This document shows positions 1 to 10,500 of a DNA stretch of 64,000 nucleotides, in pieces. The stretch is from the NCBI GenBank assembly GCA_947498765.1, contig CANMLG010000057.1:1-64000 (forward strand), read 5' to 3'. How positions within the stretch are numbered: position 1 is the stretch's first letter; every line of letters starts with the position of its first letter. Position numbers and translations under genes: made by a program. The notes below the pieces were generated by a model. It was not told the DNA's origin and did not search any database. It worked only from the letters and a program-made list of their open reading frames with translations. The stretch is from an uncultured Aquimarina sp. GTDB lineage: Bacteria; Bacteroidota; Bacteroidia; Flavobacteriales; Flavobacteriaceae.

Positions 1-52
1 AAGAAAAGGCATCTTTTCTTTTGTTTCGTTTTCTTTGGATGAGCAAAGAAAA
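1..52. repeat. Two adjacent small hairpins at the window edge
   Basis: Positions 1-8 (AAGAAAAG) pair with 13-20 (CTTTTCTT) around a 4-nt loop. Positions 29-37 (TTTTCTTTG) pair with 44-52 (CAAAGAAAA) around a 6-nt loop. This could be a terminator of a gene left of the window or part of a dispersed repeat. No gene is visible in 1-193. Confidence 0.4.
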
Positions 53-193
53 TGAAAAAGCCGAATAGCACGGAAATACTTTTAACTATGAATTGTTGAA
101 TCAATAACGCAGTACTCGACATACTTACTTTTTTGCCAAAAACTAAGCACTCGAACCCAAAACCGTTATGTACAAACAAACTACTCATACTAT

Positions 194-3100
194 TTAATCA
201 ATAATTACTTTTCGAATAGCCCCACCACGAGGAGTTTCTACAATTAACAGATAAATCCCCGAACTTAATTGTAAATTAAAATCGACCAAATGATCAACAG
301 CAACAGCACTTTCCTTTTCGGTAATTACACTTCCATCTGCCAATGAAATTAACCTAAGCTGTGCCGAAGCTTCACTTTGCAAGGCCATTTTTACTTTAAA
401 CACCCCTCTACTTGGGTTTGGAAATACGATCAACTCTTCAATAAAATCTTGGTTATTGATCGCATCAGCAGCAGTAATAGTTCCTTGAGCTACAAAAATT
501 TGTTTTTCAAAATCCTGAAAACAATCTCCTTGATAAGCGCGCATACCGATGGTATAATTTCCTTCTTCGGCAAAAATTAAAGACAAGAAATCGTCGTCAT
601 TGTTCATTACCGTAATGCCTTCGGGTACAACCCAATCGATTTTATCGGCTCTTGGTTCTGTAACATTAATAAGCGCAATTTCTTGATTGGTATATGCACT
701 TGAAGTAATTAAAAAGTCGGCATCAATTTCCACTTCATTTACCGTTACACTTACGGTATCACTAATTTGACAACCTAACGAATTTGTAATAGTCGCGGTA
801 TATATTCCCGCCGCGGTTAAACTCACTGCTGGGTTGGTATTCGTATAGCCTTGATCGCTTGTCCATTGGTAAGTAGCTCCTAAATCATCGATAGTTATAT
901 CTAAAGCCAAGGCTTGAGCAATACAAATCGTACGGTTATCCCCCAAATCAATAGGAATAGATTCAGGATCGATTAATTCAAAATCTTGAAAAAAGCTACA
1001 ACGGCTATTTCTGATATTAGAGTCGGTCACTTTTAATCGATAGGTTCCCTTTGTAAGGTTTGAAGTAGTATTTGTTACGCCACCATGCTCCCATTCATAA
1101 ACATAAGGAGGTACTCCTCCTGTAATACGCACCTCGATACGACCATCGCTGCCATCAACACATGTCGGATTCTTTTCTTCCACTATTTCTAATTCCATAT
1201 CACCAGGAGGGGCAATAGTGATTTTTCCCGTAGCTTGACAACCTCTATCATCCATAACTTCGACAAAATAGTTGCCTGGCACCAAATTACTCTGTGTAGT
1301 TGGTGTAGTATCACCAGATGACCATTCAATGCTATACGGAGCAATTCCGCCAGTAATGGCAACACTTGCCGAAGCATCATTCCCTGCACTACAGCTAACC
1401 TCCGTATTGCTAAGTTGGAGTACGAGTAATTCAGGTTCTTCAAAATCAAATTCGATATCTGTAGCTGCTTCTAATACATTCCCTTGATAATTCCCAATGG
1501 TAGTACCTAATTGGTCAATAACGTTAAAGGCATACAAGCCATCACTTAAATTACTCGCTGTGGCTTCGGTTTGTTCGTCCAATACTTCCCAAATACCTGT
1601 GTCATTTCTTTTTTTCCAAATATACGTATATGGAGCGCCTGTAGAAAAAGGCACCCCTCCTTTTACAGAAGCCTGTAAAATTCCATCACTATATTCGTTA
1701 AGATGTACGTTGGCTTGGTTACATGAAATTTCTTGAACAATAGCTATACTAGCCGTTATAGGTTCATGAATTACAAATTCACTATCAATAAAAGTACAGC
1801 CAGTTTTTGTAGTAGCTTTATTAAAATTCGCATCCTCTACGCTTAAAAAATATTTACCTGCACCTATAGCATTTAAACGTACTGTAAAAACACCCGAAGG
1901 AGATACATTAGTGGTTGTTTGTTCATTTAGTAGCTCTCCATCTAGGGTTTCCCAACGATAGGTATACGTGCCATTGGTAAATGAGGTACCACCAGTAATT
2001 TCGGCTTCGATCCATCCATCGGTGTTGCCATAGGCTGTAGGTCGATCAAATTGTGAATAAGTTATACGAAGTGGCTCCAGAGGCTGTTCAACTTCAATAG
2101 TTTGAAAAGCGGTACAGTTACGACTATCCGTAATTAAAATTTCGTAAGTGCCTATAGGTAAATCCGTGATTCGAGATGTACGTGTAGTATTATCTATTTC
2201 TTCATCACCAGTGCTCCAAGATACTAAAAACGGAGGTGTACCCCCTGAAATTTCAGCAGCTACCCAAGCATCACTGCCCTCAATACAAAAAACATCCTGT
2301 TTAGTTAAAATCACTTCCAATAACTGAGGGGCTACTAAATCAATAATTTTATCATTAGGAGTAACCAGAACATTATTCACATACGTTCCAAAAATAATTC
2401 CATTACGGTCTTCGATATTTACAGCATATTCCCCTTCGTCCAAACCGCTAGCTACGGCTGTAGTTTGTGAAGGTAACACTTCAAAAAGTCCTGTAATTTC
2501 ATTTTTCTTTTTCCATGTATATATATAAGGAAGTCCAGTAGCAAATTGCACCCCTCCCGAAGCGGTAGCGGTTAGTTCTCCATCGGCAAATGGGTTGCCA
2601 TTAGCATTCGTTGGGTTACAGGATATAGGTTTTGTTTCGGCAACACTTAATTCAAGTGGTGTAGGATCTTCCAACTCAAACGTATCACTAATAATACAGC
2701 CCGATTTATTAATCGCCTCCGTATGATTCGCATCGGTAATAGTTAAGGTGTACACACTAGTGCCCACATTATCCAAACGCAAAGTGAAGGTATCCGTAGC
2801 GACATCAAAACTAGTGGTTACGTTAGCTGTTACACTACTACCACTACTATCGGTCCATGTAAAGTTATACGTATTATCTGCAAAAACAGTTCCCCCTGTC
2901 ACCGTGGCTTCAATAAAACCATTAGTAAAGCCTGCGGCGGCGGGTTGGTTAAAATTAGAAGGATAAGTAAGCTCTAATGGTGTATTCGGTTCGGTAATCG
3001 TATAGGTTTTAAAAGTACTACAGCCTCTAGCATCGGTAATGCGAACACTATAATCGTCTGCTATTAAATTTTCACGTATTAAACTGGTATTTGTTGGGGC

Positions 3101-5419
3101 ATCTGTCCATTGTATGGTATAGGAAGCTGGACTAGTTGGAAAAGGATTCCCTCCACTAATATTTAATTGAATACGCCCATCATTGCCTCCATGGCAACGC
3201 ACAGGGGTTAAATTTTCTACAATGTCTATAGGCGTTGGCTCTAGCAAATCAAAAGTAGCGTCGACACTTCTAGTTCTTTCGGCATTCGTGGCCCCAAAAG
3301 AAACCCCATTTTTATCGGTAACACTTACGGCATACTCCCCAGCTTCTCTATTAGACAATCTAGCGCTATTTTCGCCAAGCAATACCTCAAAAACACCCGT
3401 AGTTTCGTTTTTCTTTTTCCATACAAAAGTGTATAAATTACCCCCATTAGAAACTGGATCAAAAGGGACTCCTCCAGTAACTATAGCTGTTAACACCCCA
3501 TCGGTGGATTTATCTGTTGATGTATTGGCCGAATTACAAGATATTTCGGTGGTCTCATCAATGCTCAAGCCAATAGGATCGGGTTCTCCCAAATCGTACT
3601 CGCTTGCATTAATAAAACAAGCTTGTTTATTGATAGCGGCAGCATGATTATTATCGTATACCGTTAAAAAATATTTCCCTTTGGGAATATCCGTTAGTGT
3701 TATTCTATAATTAATTTTACCGGTACCATCAATTTCTGTTTGCGTGTTTACCGAGCTTAAGGTATCTCCATTTAAATTTTTCCAAGTAAAGGTATACGGC
3801 TCAGCACCTAGGCTTTCATTAGGCGTTCCCCCTGAAACTACGACTTGTATTTGTCCATTGGAGAATCCAAAACCGGTAGGATCCATCGAATTTTCATCAA
3901 CATCTGTATGTGTTAGTGGGCTTTCTGGTTCGTTTATGGTTATTGGTATTACAGTTTCATTACCAAGCATTGTTTCTCCACCAACAGTTGTCTGTTCTTT
4001 AGCTACACATCCATTTCCATCACGAATTCTAATTTCGTAAGTACCTGCTGTTAGCCCTGTGATTAACGCATTTCTTCTTCTTCTTATTCTAGTATCAAAA
4101 TCCAGATCTACCCAAGTGGTTGGCCAAGTTTCACCTTGTCTTCGTATCAAATAACTGTGATTTCTTGTACCTCCACTTGTCTTAAATTGTATAGTACCAT
4201 CATTACCTCCAAAACAAAATACATCCGTTTTAATTGGCGCTGTTTGAAAAGATACTGGTCTATTTCTACCTAATGAGAACGTGGCTTTATGTTCATCCGA
4301 ATCCGAAAAATAGATACTAGAATCTGCTAAATAAGCTACTTCAAAAGCATTTGGAATATCCGATGCTGGCAATCCAGTAATTTCAATTTGCCTAGGACTT
4401 TTAAACGCATTTTGATCAATTAAATCTTGTTTAGTAAACGAGGCAATTAATTCTCCAGGTCTTGTTTTATCCCTAATAACAATTCCTAACTCATCATTTA
4501 TTAAATCGATATCATTATCTAAATTAATGAGTAGTTTTCCATCTTCGGTATCAAAACATTTTGTTCGTGTTGGTATTACTGAGGTGATATGAGGGGCTGA
4601 TTTTTTTATGTTGTAGGTGATAAAATCACTATTTGCTGCATCACATGGTCTTAATCTGAAACGAATCTCTTTACCAATCACACTTTCATCTAAAAAATCA
4701 GAAATTTTTATAGTAGGTTGTCTTCTATTACGAACTGGCAAATCAACCCAGTCTGTCGCAGGAACTCTACAAGGCTGTCCAGTTCTAGTTGGTCTATTTC
4801 TTCTGCAATTATCTCTATCACGTGCACTTAGATTAGGATTTCGTATGGTTCTAGTCACTGATTCAAAACCATATTGCCAATTATATACACTAGCATTAAG
4901 CCCCCTTGTTGCACTCAAGGTTAAATCATCATTAAAACCGATACTATTTTGATTTGTATCTATCCGCTCAACAACTGGTATATGCGTTATTTTATAATCG
5001 AATGATAAAAATTGTACAGCTTCTCTTGGCCTAAATTCGAAACTGTGTGAACTACTGAAACACCTTGCTGGTATATTATATTCAAAATCTCTAGAACGGT
5101 AAGTTGCATCTCTACAACTTTTACCTATTAATTTTTTTTCCGCATCTTTTGCTCCCTGAAAAACTCTTACTTGATTTACAATTCCATCTACAAAATAAAC
5201 ACCATCAATTCCGGACCCTTTTCGATAAGCCTTGAAATACTCTACAATTGATTCAAGGTCTCCTGATGAATTTCTTACACTAATCGTAAAGTCATCATCG
5301 CATCTCTCATCATTAAACCTAGAAGTATGTGTCAAATTAGAAATTTCTATTCTTGTCCGTTGACCGAAAACATGAACAAAAACAAATGTCAAAAATAATG
5401 TTAAGTAAATCTTCTTCAT
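194..5419 (-). CDS. SprB-repeat giant cell-surface protein with T9SS type A sorting domain
   Basis: The 1741-aa protein has a signal peptide (residues 1-20, ending VFGQ), an N-terminal ~370-residue region of unknown fold, then about eleven SprB-like/Ig-like modules. A PKD-like stretch follows at about 1500-1650. A T9SS C-terminal sorting domain starts near 1668 (FPNPSRGVFKV) and ends with KVIID. The modules follow a three-part order: a C-x-GG-NDG module (near residues 401, 743 and 1045), then an F-x-NG-x-I module, then an SCN-x-x-N module. Two more single modules sit near 1344 and 1422. SprB of Flavobacterium johnsoniae is a surface adhesin moved by the gliding machinery; proteins with these repeats are usually adhesive. 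It is the last gene of a three-gene operon, 12 nt after the FN3 gene. No PorP/SprF partner is present. Role as adhesin is inference. Confidence 0.85.
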   Translation of the reverse strand: MKKIYLTLFLTFVFVHVFGQRTRIEISNLTHTSRFNDERCDDDFTISVRNSSGDLESIVEYFKAYRKGSGIDGVYFVDGIVNQVRVFQGAKDAEKKLIGKSCRDATYRSRDFEYNIPARCFSSSHSFEFRPREAVQFLSFDYKITHIPVVERIDTNQNSIGFNDDLTLSATRGLNASVYNWQYGFESVTRTIRNPNLSARDRDNCRRNRPTRTGQPCRVPATDWVDLPVRNRRQPTIKISDFLDESVIGKEIRFRLRPCDAANSDFITYNIKKSAPHITSVIPTRTKCFDTEDGKLLINLDNDIDLINDELGIVIRDKTRPGELIASFTKQDLIDQNAFKSPRQIEITGLPASDIPNAFEVAYLADSSIYFSDSDEHKATFSLGRNRPVSFQTAPIKTDVFCFGGNDGTIQFKTSGGTRNHSYLIRRQGETWPTTWVDLDFDTRIRRRRNALITGLTAGTYEIRIRDGNGCVAKEQTTVGGETMLGNETVIPITINEPESPLTHTDVDENSMDPTGFGFSNGQIQVVVSGGTPNESLGAEPYTFTWKNLNGDTLSSVNTQTEIDGTGKINYRITLTDIPKGKYFLTVYDNNHAAAINKQACFINASEYDLGEPDPIGLSIDETTEISCNSANTSTDKSTDGVLTAIVTGGVPFDPVSNGGNLYTFVWKKKNETTGVFEVLLGENSARLSNREAGEYAVSVTDKNGVSFGATNAERTRSVDATFDLLEPTPIDIVENLTPVRCHGGNDGRIQLNISGGNPFPTSPASYTIQWTDAPTNTSLIRENLIADDYSVRITDARGCSTFKTYTITEPNTPLELTYPSNFNQPAAAGFTNGFIEATVTGGTVFADNTYNFTWTDSSGSSVTANVTTSFDVATDTFTLRLDNVGTSVYTLTITDANHTEAINKSGCIISDTFELEDPTPLELSVAETKPISCNPTNANGNPFADGELTATASGGVQFATGLPYIYTWKKKNEITGLFEVLPSQTTAVASGLDEGEYAVNIEDRNGIIFGTYVNNVLVTPNDKIIDLVAPQLLEVILTKQDVFCIEGSDAWVAAEISGGTPPFLVSWSTGDEEIDNTTRTSRITDLPIGTYEILITDSRNCTAFQTIEVEQPLEPLRITYSQFDRPTAYGNTDGWIEAEITGGTSFTNGTYTYRWETLDGELLNEQTTTNVSPSGVFTVRLNAIGAGKYFLSVEDANFNKATTKTGCTFIDSEFVIHEPITASIAIVQEISCNQANVHLNEYSDGILQASVKGGVPFSTGAPYTYIWKKRNDTGIWEVLDEQTEATASNLSDGLYAFNVIDQLGTTIGNYQGNVLEAATDIEFDFEEPELLVLQLSNTEVSCSAGNDASASVAITGGIAPYSIEWSSGDTTPTTQSNLVPGNYFVEVMDDRGCQATGKITIAPPGDMELEIVEEKNPTCVDGSDGRIEVRITGGVPPYVYEWEHGGVTNTTSNLTKGTYRLKVTDSNIRNSRCSFFQDFELIDPESIPIDLGDNRTICIAQALALDITIDDLGATYQWTSDQGYTNTNPAVSLTAAGIYTATITNSLGCQISDTVSVTVNEVEIDADFLITSSAYTNQEIALINVTEPRADKIDWVVPEGITVMNNDDDFLSLIFAEEGNYTIGMRAYQGDCFQDFEKQIFVAQGTITAADAINNQDFIEELIVFPNPSRGVFKVKMALQSEASAQLRLISLADGSVITEKESAVAVDHLVDFNLQLSSGIYLLIVETPRGGAIRKVIID

Positions 5420-5431
5420 ATATCAAACTCG

Positions 5432-7498
5432 TTAATACGTTACTATCTCTTTTCTAAATTCAGTATTCCCCGAATTGTCAAGTGCTTTAAACGTATACGT
5501 ATATACATTACCAGGGTTTACTTTGTTATCTTCAAAAACTTGAATTTTAGCCGAGTATTGCCTCAACAATACTGGTTTTTCTTCATTTTTAGCTTTGTAA
5601 ATGGATAATTCAGCTACTTGATCTGCTAATGCCCAAGATAAATCGATTTTATTATTTACTCGATCTGCTATGCCAGCAGCACGTTTTATTAATTTTGGGA
5701 TTTCTTTACTTCCTTTAGCAGTTAATGTTATGGGTGTAGCTGGTTCAGATAATAGACCACTTTCATCTTCGGCAAAAATAGCGTAGCGGTAACGCTGATT
5801 ACTTTTTAACGAAGTATCCGTATAGGTTTCTTCACTTATAGCATTAAAAATAAGCTCCCAATCACTTTCATTATCATTTAAGGATTTTCGGAATAATTTA
5901 TGGGTGGCTACATCCTCACTATTACTTGGAATCCAGTTCAAGGTGACCTTTCCGTCTTCTATAAAGTACTTAGAAAAAACAGGCGATGCTGGTGGTACTA
6001 TATCGGGCTTTTTTACTACTAAGACTTCTGAGAAATCAGACATATTATAGCGTTTGTCCACGGCCACCAATTTATAAAACACTTTAGCATTTAAAGATTT
6101 TAGTTGCACGTGATCGGTAAAATTCTCTATAGAAATCGGACTAATAGTCAATTGCGAATACTCTTCTTTTTCAATATTTGCTCGAAACACGCGATAGCCT
6201 AGCAGGTCATTTTCCAAATTTTTTGCCCAAGCTATATTAACCACTCCCGTAGTATCAATACTGGCTTGTAAACCTACTGGTGGTATAGGCGGGATAGAAT
6301 CAATAGTTTGCACAAAAGCGGTTAGTGAAGTTGTTTTTTGATTGTTTTTGCCAATAGCAGAAATGCTAAAATAATTTGAAGGTGCCAGCTTTTTTACGTT
6401 CACGTTTCGCTTATTTACAGGAATTCCTTTTTGTAGTATTTTAAAAGGCCCCTTTATGGTAGGTCCACTATTCAACTCAAAACTCGTAATTTCATTTTCG
6501 GCTTCTTTTTTAAATTCCCATACAATTTCGGCACCACCATCAGCGGTTAATTTATGAGTTTTAATATGCGGGACTGCTTCGAGTTTTTTAAAACCACTAG
6601 CTGCTGTTGTTTCCGAAGGTGCACTTTCTTCTCCAAAAGAAGAAACTCCAATAACCCGATACTGATATTTCTTATTATTTTGAGCAATCGAATCGATGTA
6701 AATCATTTTTTTTACCTTGCTATCGGGACGGTCATTCATATTCACCAAAGGCTCTTTGTTGAGGCGTTGAAAGTTGGACCCATCTTCGGATCGCTCTACA
6801 AAATAAGCTACATATAAATTTTTAAACAATTCATATTCCCACGACAATAAAATGCTTTTGTCTTGTCCCACACTATACAAATCTATAGGCTTAGGTAGTA
6901 CTTCTTTTTTTGATACTCCTTTTACAAAAACACCTCCCGATTCAATTTCTAAAATCTCTTTAGGCGTATTAGGTATCACTTTATAAAAATAATCTTCATT
7001 TGCTTTAACATTACTATCCACAAAACCCAAACCAGCTTTAACAGCCGCTTCAAAATTCATATCTGCGGCAAAAAGCCCAAAAGCAAAGCGCTGCTCCACT
7101 TCACGTGCTTTATTTATAATTTGCATCAAACCATCTTGATTATTGACGCCCTCTACAGTAAAACTTTCCCCATACATAGCTTGAGCCAAAATAGCAGCAT
7201 AATCATTAGCTGTAGCTAAAGACTCCCAATTACTCAAAGGATCTGGAAGTATAAGATTTTTCCCAAGGCTGATCTTTTCAGTTGTAGTTAATCGAACTCC
7301 ATTTCTTGAAATGGTATAACGCTCCAAACTATACCCATATTTTATGCTTTTTAACCAAGCACTGGGTGTTGTGGTTGCCCAACGTAATAGAATTTGATTC
7401 CCCTGATGACGAGACAATACTTTTACCGCTGCTTTTTCTGTTTGACTAAACAAAGAAAAGGCTGAGATAAAAATGTATATGTATATGATAATCCTCAT
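5432..7498 (-). CDS. Exported multi-fibronectin type III protein
   Basis: The 688-aa protein has a short hydrophobic signal peptide ending FSLFSQ (about residue 19). Four to five FN3-like domains can be read from their W...GY.VFR and Y.Y.V.A.D patterns, roughly at residues 25-130, 195-300, 400-490, 492-590 and 600-685. No catalytic motif and no T9SS tail are seen, so it may stay periplasmic or be held in a surface complex. It is the middle gene of the operon: 6 nt after the 1580-aa gene and 12 nt before the SprB-repeat gene, which suggests that the three work together. I do not recognise a named family beyond FN3; a scaffold or adhesion role is inference. Confidence 0.8.
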   Translation of the reverse strand: MRIIIYIYIFISAFSLFSQTEKAAVKVLSRHQGNQILLRWATTTPSAWLKSIKYGYSLERYTISRNGVRLTTTEKISLGKNLILPDPLSNWESLATANDYAAILAQAMYGESFTVEGVNNQDGLMQIINKAREVEQRFAFGLFAADMNFEAAVKAGLGFVDSNVKANEDYFYKVIPNTPKEILEIESGGVFVKGVSKKEVLPKPIDLYSVGQDKSILLSWEYELFKNLYVAYFVERSEDGSNFQRLNKEPLVNMNDRPDSKVKKMIYIDSIAQNNKKYQYRVIGVSSFGEESAPSETTAASGFKKLEAVPHIKTHKLTADGGAEIVWEFKKEAENEITSFELNSGPTIKGPFKILQKGIPVNKRNVNVKKLAPSNYFSISAIGKNNQKTTSLTAFVQTIDSIPPIPPVGLQASIDTTGVVNIAWAKNLENDLLGYRVFRANIEKEEYSQLTISPISIENFTDHVQLKSLNAKVFYKLVAVDKRYNMSDFSEVLVVKKPDIVPPASPVFSKYFIEDGKVTLNWIPSNSEDVATHKLFRKSLNDNESDWELIFNAISEETYTDTSLKSNQRYRYAIFAEDESGLLSEPATPITLTAKGSKEIPKLIKRAAGIADRVNNKIDLSWALADQVAELSIYKAKNEEKPVLLRQYSAKIQVFEDNKVNPGNVYTYTFKALDNSGNTEFRKEIVTY

Positions 7499-7504
7499 AG
7501 TGTT

Positions 7505-10500
7505 TTATCTAAATCGTAATGGGTTGGTGTATTTAAAAATAAATGATGAATTCTTTTTATTGCCTGGCAATACATAGTTTAATTTAACATCATATTTCCC
7601 ATTTCGCATTTGTAAAAAATCGGCATCAATAATATCTAGTGCTTTTTGTGTGCTTGGAATAAGGCCCTTAGTAAAATCATTTAAAACACGATCTCTAATA
7701 CTTACATAATCTTCCTTATAAATTAAAGCCAAATCATAACGGAATGGGAAGCGTGTTTTTCGCCAATTGATATCCACATCATGCTCAAGACTAGTCAAGT
7801 AACTCGTACTTAAAATTAAAGCTTTACTAGGCTTAAAACCATATATTTTAGGATCACGACTAATTGTATATTTACTAGTTAATGGATGCTTTTGATATAA
7901 TATCGGATCAATATCTTTAGTAAAATAATCATCTTTTAGCGTGGCCTCAGCCACCACTAAGGGTTTGTTATCAGAATAGGCATCTCCAACAAGCTCCATA
8001 AGTTCGTAACCTTCGTTGGGATTAATTTTAGCACTTAAAAAAATAGCCTCAAAACGTTGATCAAAAAGGTGATTTGTAGTTTTTATGCTTCGCATTTTAC
8101 TCACAAAAGTAGCATGCTCGCTAGTGCCAAAATTGTATGTTAAACGTTCAATTTCACCTGTATTTGACACCTCATTTGCTTGGTTCTGGGTTACCACAAA
8201 AGTGTTATCATTATCTAAATTTGTTGCTGTCTCTTTTTTATTCGTTTTAGTAGTTGAATTAGTACTTGCATTTTTAGGATAACTATTAATGGTCATAGTA
8301 TAGCCTGTTTTATTGGCTAAACTTGTCATGGCATAGTTTACTTGATTATCAGCAAGCTCATAATTCATTTCGGTAATAGTGTTTTTATCATTTTCATCGG
8401 TAAGCCTTACCTTACTTTCCCATTGTGCGCTATCAAATAAATAATCTTGTCCTCGTTTTAATTTGATATAGCCTTTTTTGTATTCTTTTGCATACACAAA
8501 TTTTTGATTCACCACTGGGTAACAATACTTAATGTTGTGCAATGGGATATGCGTTGGTGCTTCACCTGTAGTAAAATTACGTTCTTCGCGCTCCACCGCT
8601 TTTTGTCCATCAACATTTACGGTTTGAAATACCCCATTTACTTTTTCTAAAAAACTAACTTCGGTCACTACTTTGAGTTTGGTATTAGGCGGCAATATAT
8701 CGGTTGAATAAAAAGTAACTCGATCCTTGCTAGTTGCCCATTCCATTTCACCTTCAATTAGTTTACCTGATTCGTCTGTAACTTCAAATTTATCCAGTAA
8801 GACTTTATAAGTTTTATCTTTTTGATCATCCGGAATAATAATCGGTTCGTTTACTTTCATACTAAAAGCCGCTTGTGGGGCTGCAAAAACATCTACATCA
8901 TTCGTATTTTCTTTGGGGGTTAGCCCTGTAATCATTTTAATACCGCCAAGTGGAGAGGCATTTTCCAATTCACACACCTCACCAATTTCTAGCTTAAAAC
9001 GGAAACGTCCTTTTACCAAACCACCTAATAAATTATAATAGCCCCCCAAATAGCCTTTGATCCAAATAGGATTAGGGGCTTTGGCTTGCAGTAATACCGC
9101 TGCACCTGCACTAATTATAGGAATTTTCTTTTTGATGAAAAATAATTTGATACGAATACCTAACTCACCTTGTAAATATACATAAGCCTGACCGTTGGCA
9201 TACCAACCATCGATACCAATTTGCTTGCCTGTATTTTTACATGAGGCCTCTCCATAATCACGTAGCATAATATCAAACCCTGCTCCTGCCATAAAGCGTG
9301 CATAAAAAATAAGAAAACGCAAATCGCCCGTATCTACTTTAAAATTTGTTCCAAAAGCAAAACCTTTACCTGCACTTAGTGCATTTTCATCGCGCATATA
9401 ATCCAATTCGCTAAGTTCCACACCCAAAATTTCTGCCACTTCTGGTGGCGGTGGCGGACTGCCTTCCAAACGATCCCCTACCATAAAATAACCTGTAGTT
9501 TCTACAGATATAGGGCCCACTCCTAAACGCAGCCCCACTTTTTTAGAGGGCGTTCCTAAATGCGCATACCATTCCTTTTTACTTACATGTATCACTCCCC
9601 AACCAGCTAAGCCGCCAGGACCGTATCCCTGAAGAAATCCTCCAGGAGTGTTTACATACAGTTCCATATCGGCATGGAACGAATCATTTACAAAATCAAA
9701 ATTGACTCCAATTTTACCTTCTATAGTAGCCGTTGCAGCTGCAGACTTGGGATATTCTTCTGTTGATTTATCTAAAAAGGTTTTTCCGGCTTTACTATCC
9801 ATCACTCCTTGTAGGGCTTCGTTATTAACCATTCCTTGCAGCTGATCTTGCATGGCCGAGGCAGGATTGGCAAACTCGAGTGCTTTCATGACTTTAGCTT
9901 CGCCAAAAAAGCCTAAACGATTCATGCCTCCTTTTTTATTAAATTCAATTTCAAATCCTGCACCAATACTGAGCGCACTTTCATCACCAATAGACGCTAT
10001 AACCATTGCTTTTACGCCTAAACCTGAATTGTCATTAGGCAAATAAGATAGTCCCGATGGAGAAAATTCGGAAGCAGAAATACCGGGCCTACGTGTCATT
10101 CTATAAGAAGCTCCACCTGCAAAACCAGAAAGCTGCACTGGCCCTATATTAATTTTAAGTCCCCGTACTGAAGCATCTACGTACCAATAACGAAAGTCTT
10201 TTTTACCAAAAATAGCCTTGGTCGTTATGGGGCCAAAACCACCAAAAGTCCCTTGGATTTCTGCCGCAAAACCATTTCCATATTCTGGGTCATTGCGCAT
10301 TAATTCTAATGCACCACTTAATTGGACGCCTCCTAAATCTGCATCAATAGCAATAGCCGCCAAGTCTAATCCTTTAAATCGCCAACGTTGTTTGCGATCT
10401 TCGTCACTAATTTCTCCTTGTATTTTTAGCCGCGTAGATCCACTAAAGCCTTTGCTCATTAAATTGATGCTCAACCCAAAAATCAAACTGGTTTCATAAT

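Noticed and set aside
3183-3647. 154-codon plus-strand frame within the SprB-repeat gene
   Set aside because: Shadow of the repeat-rich coding sequence; no start signal or domain.
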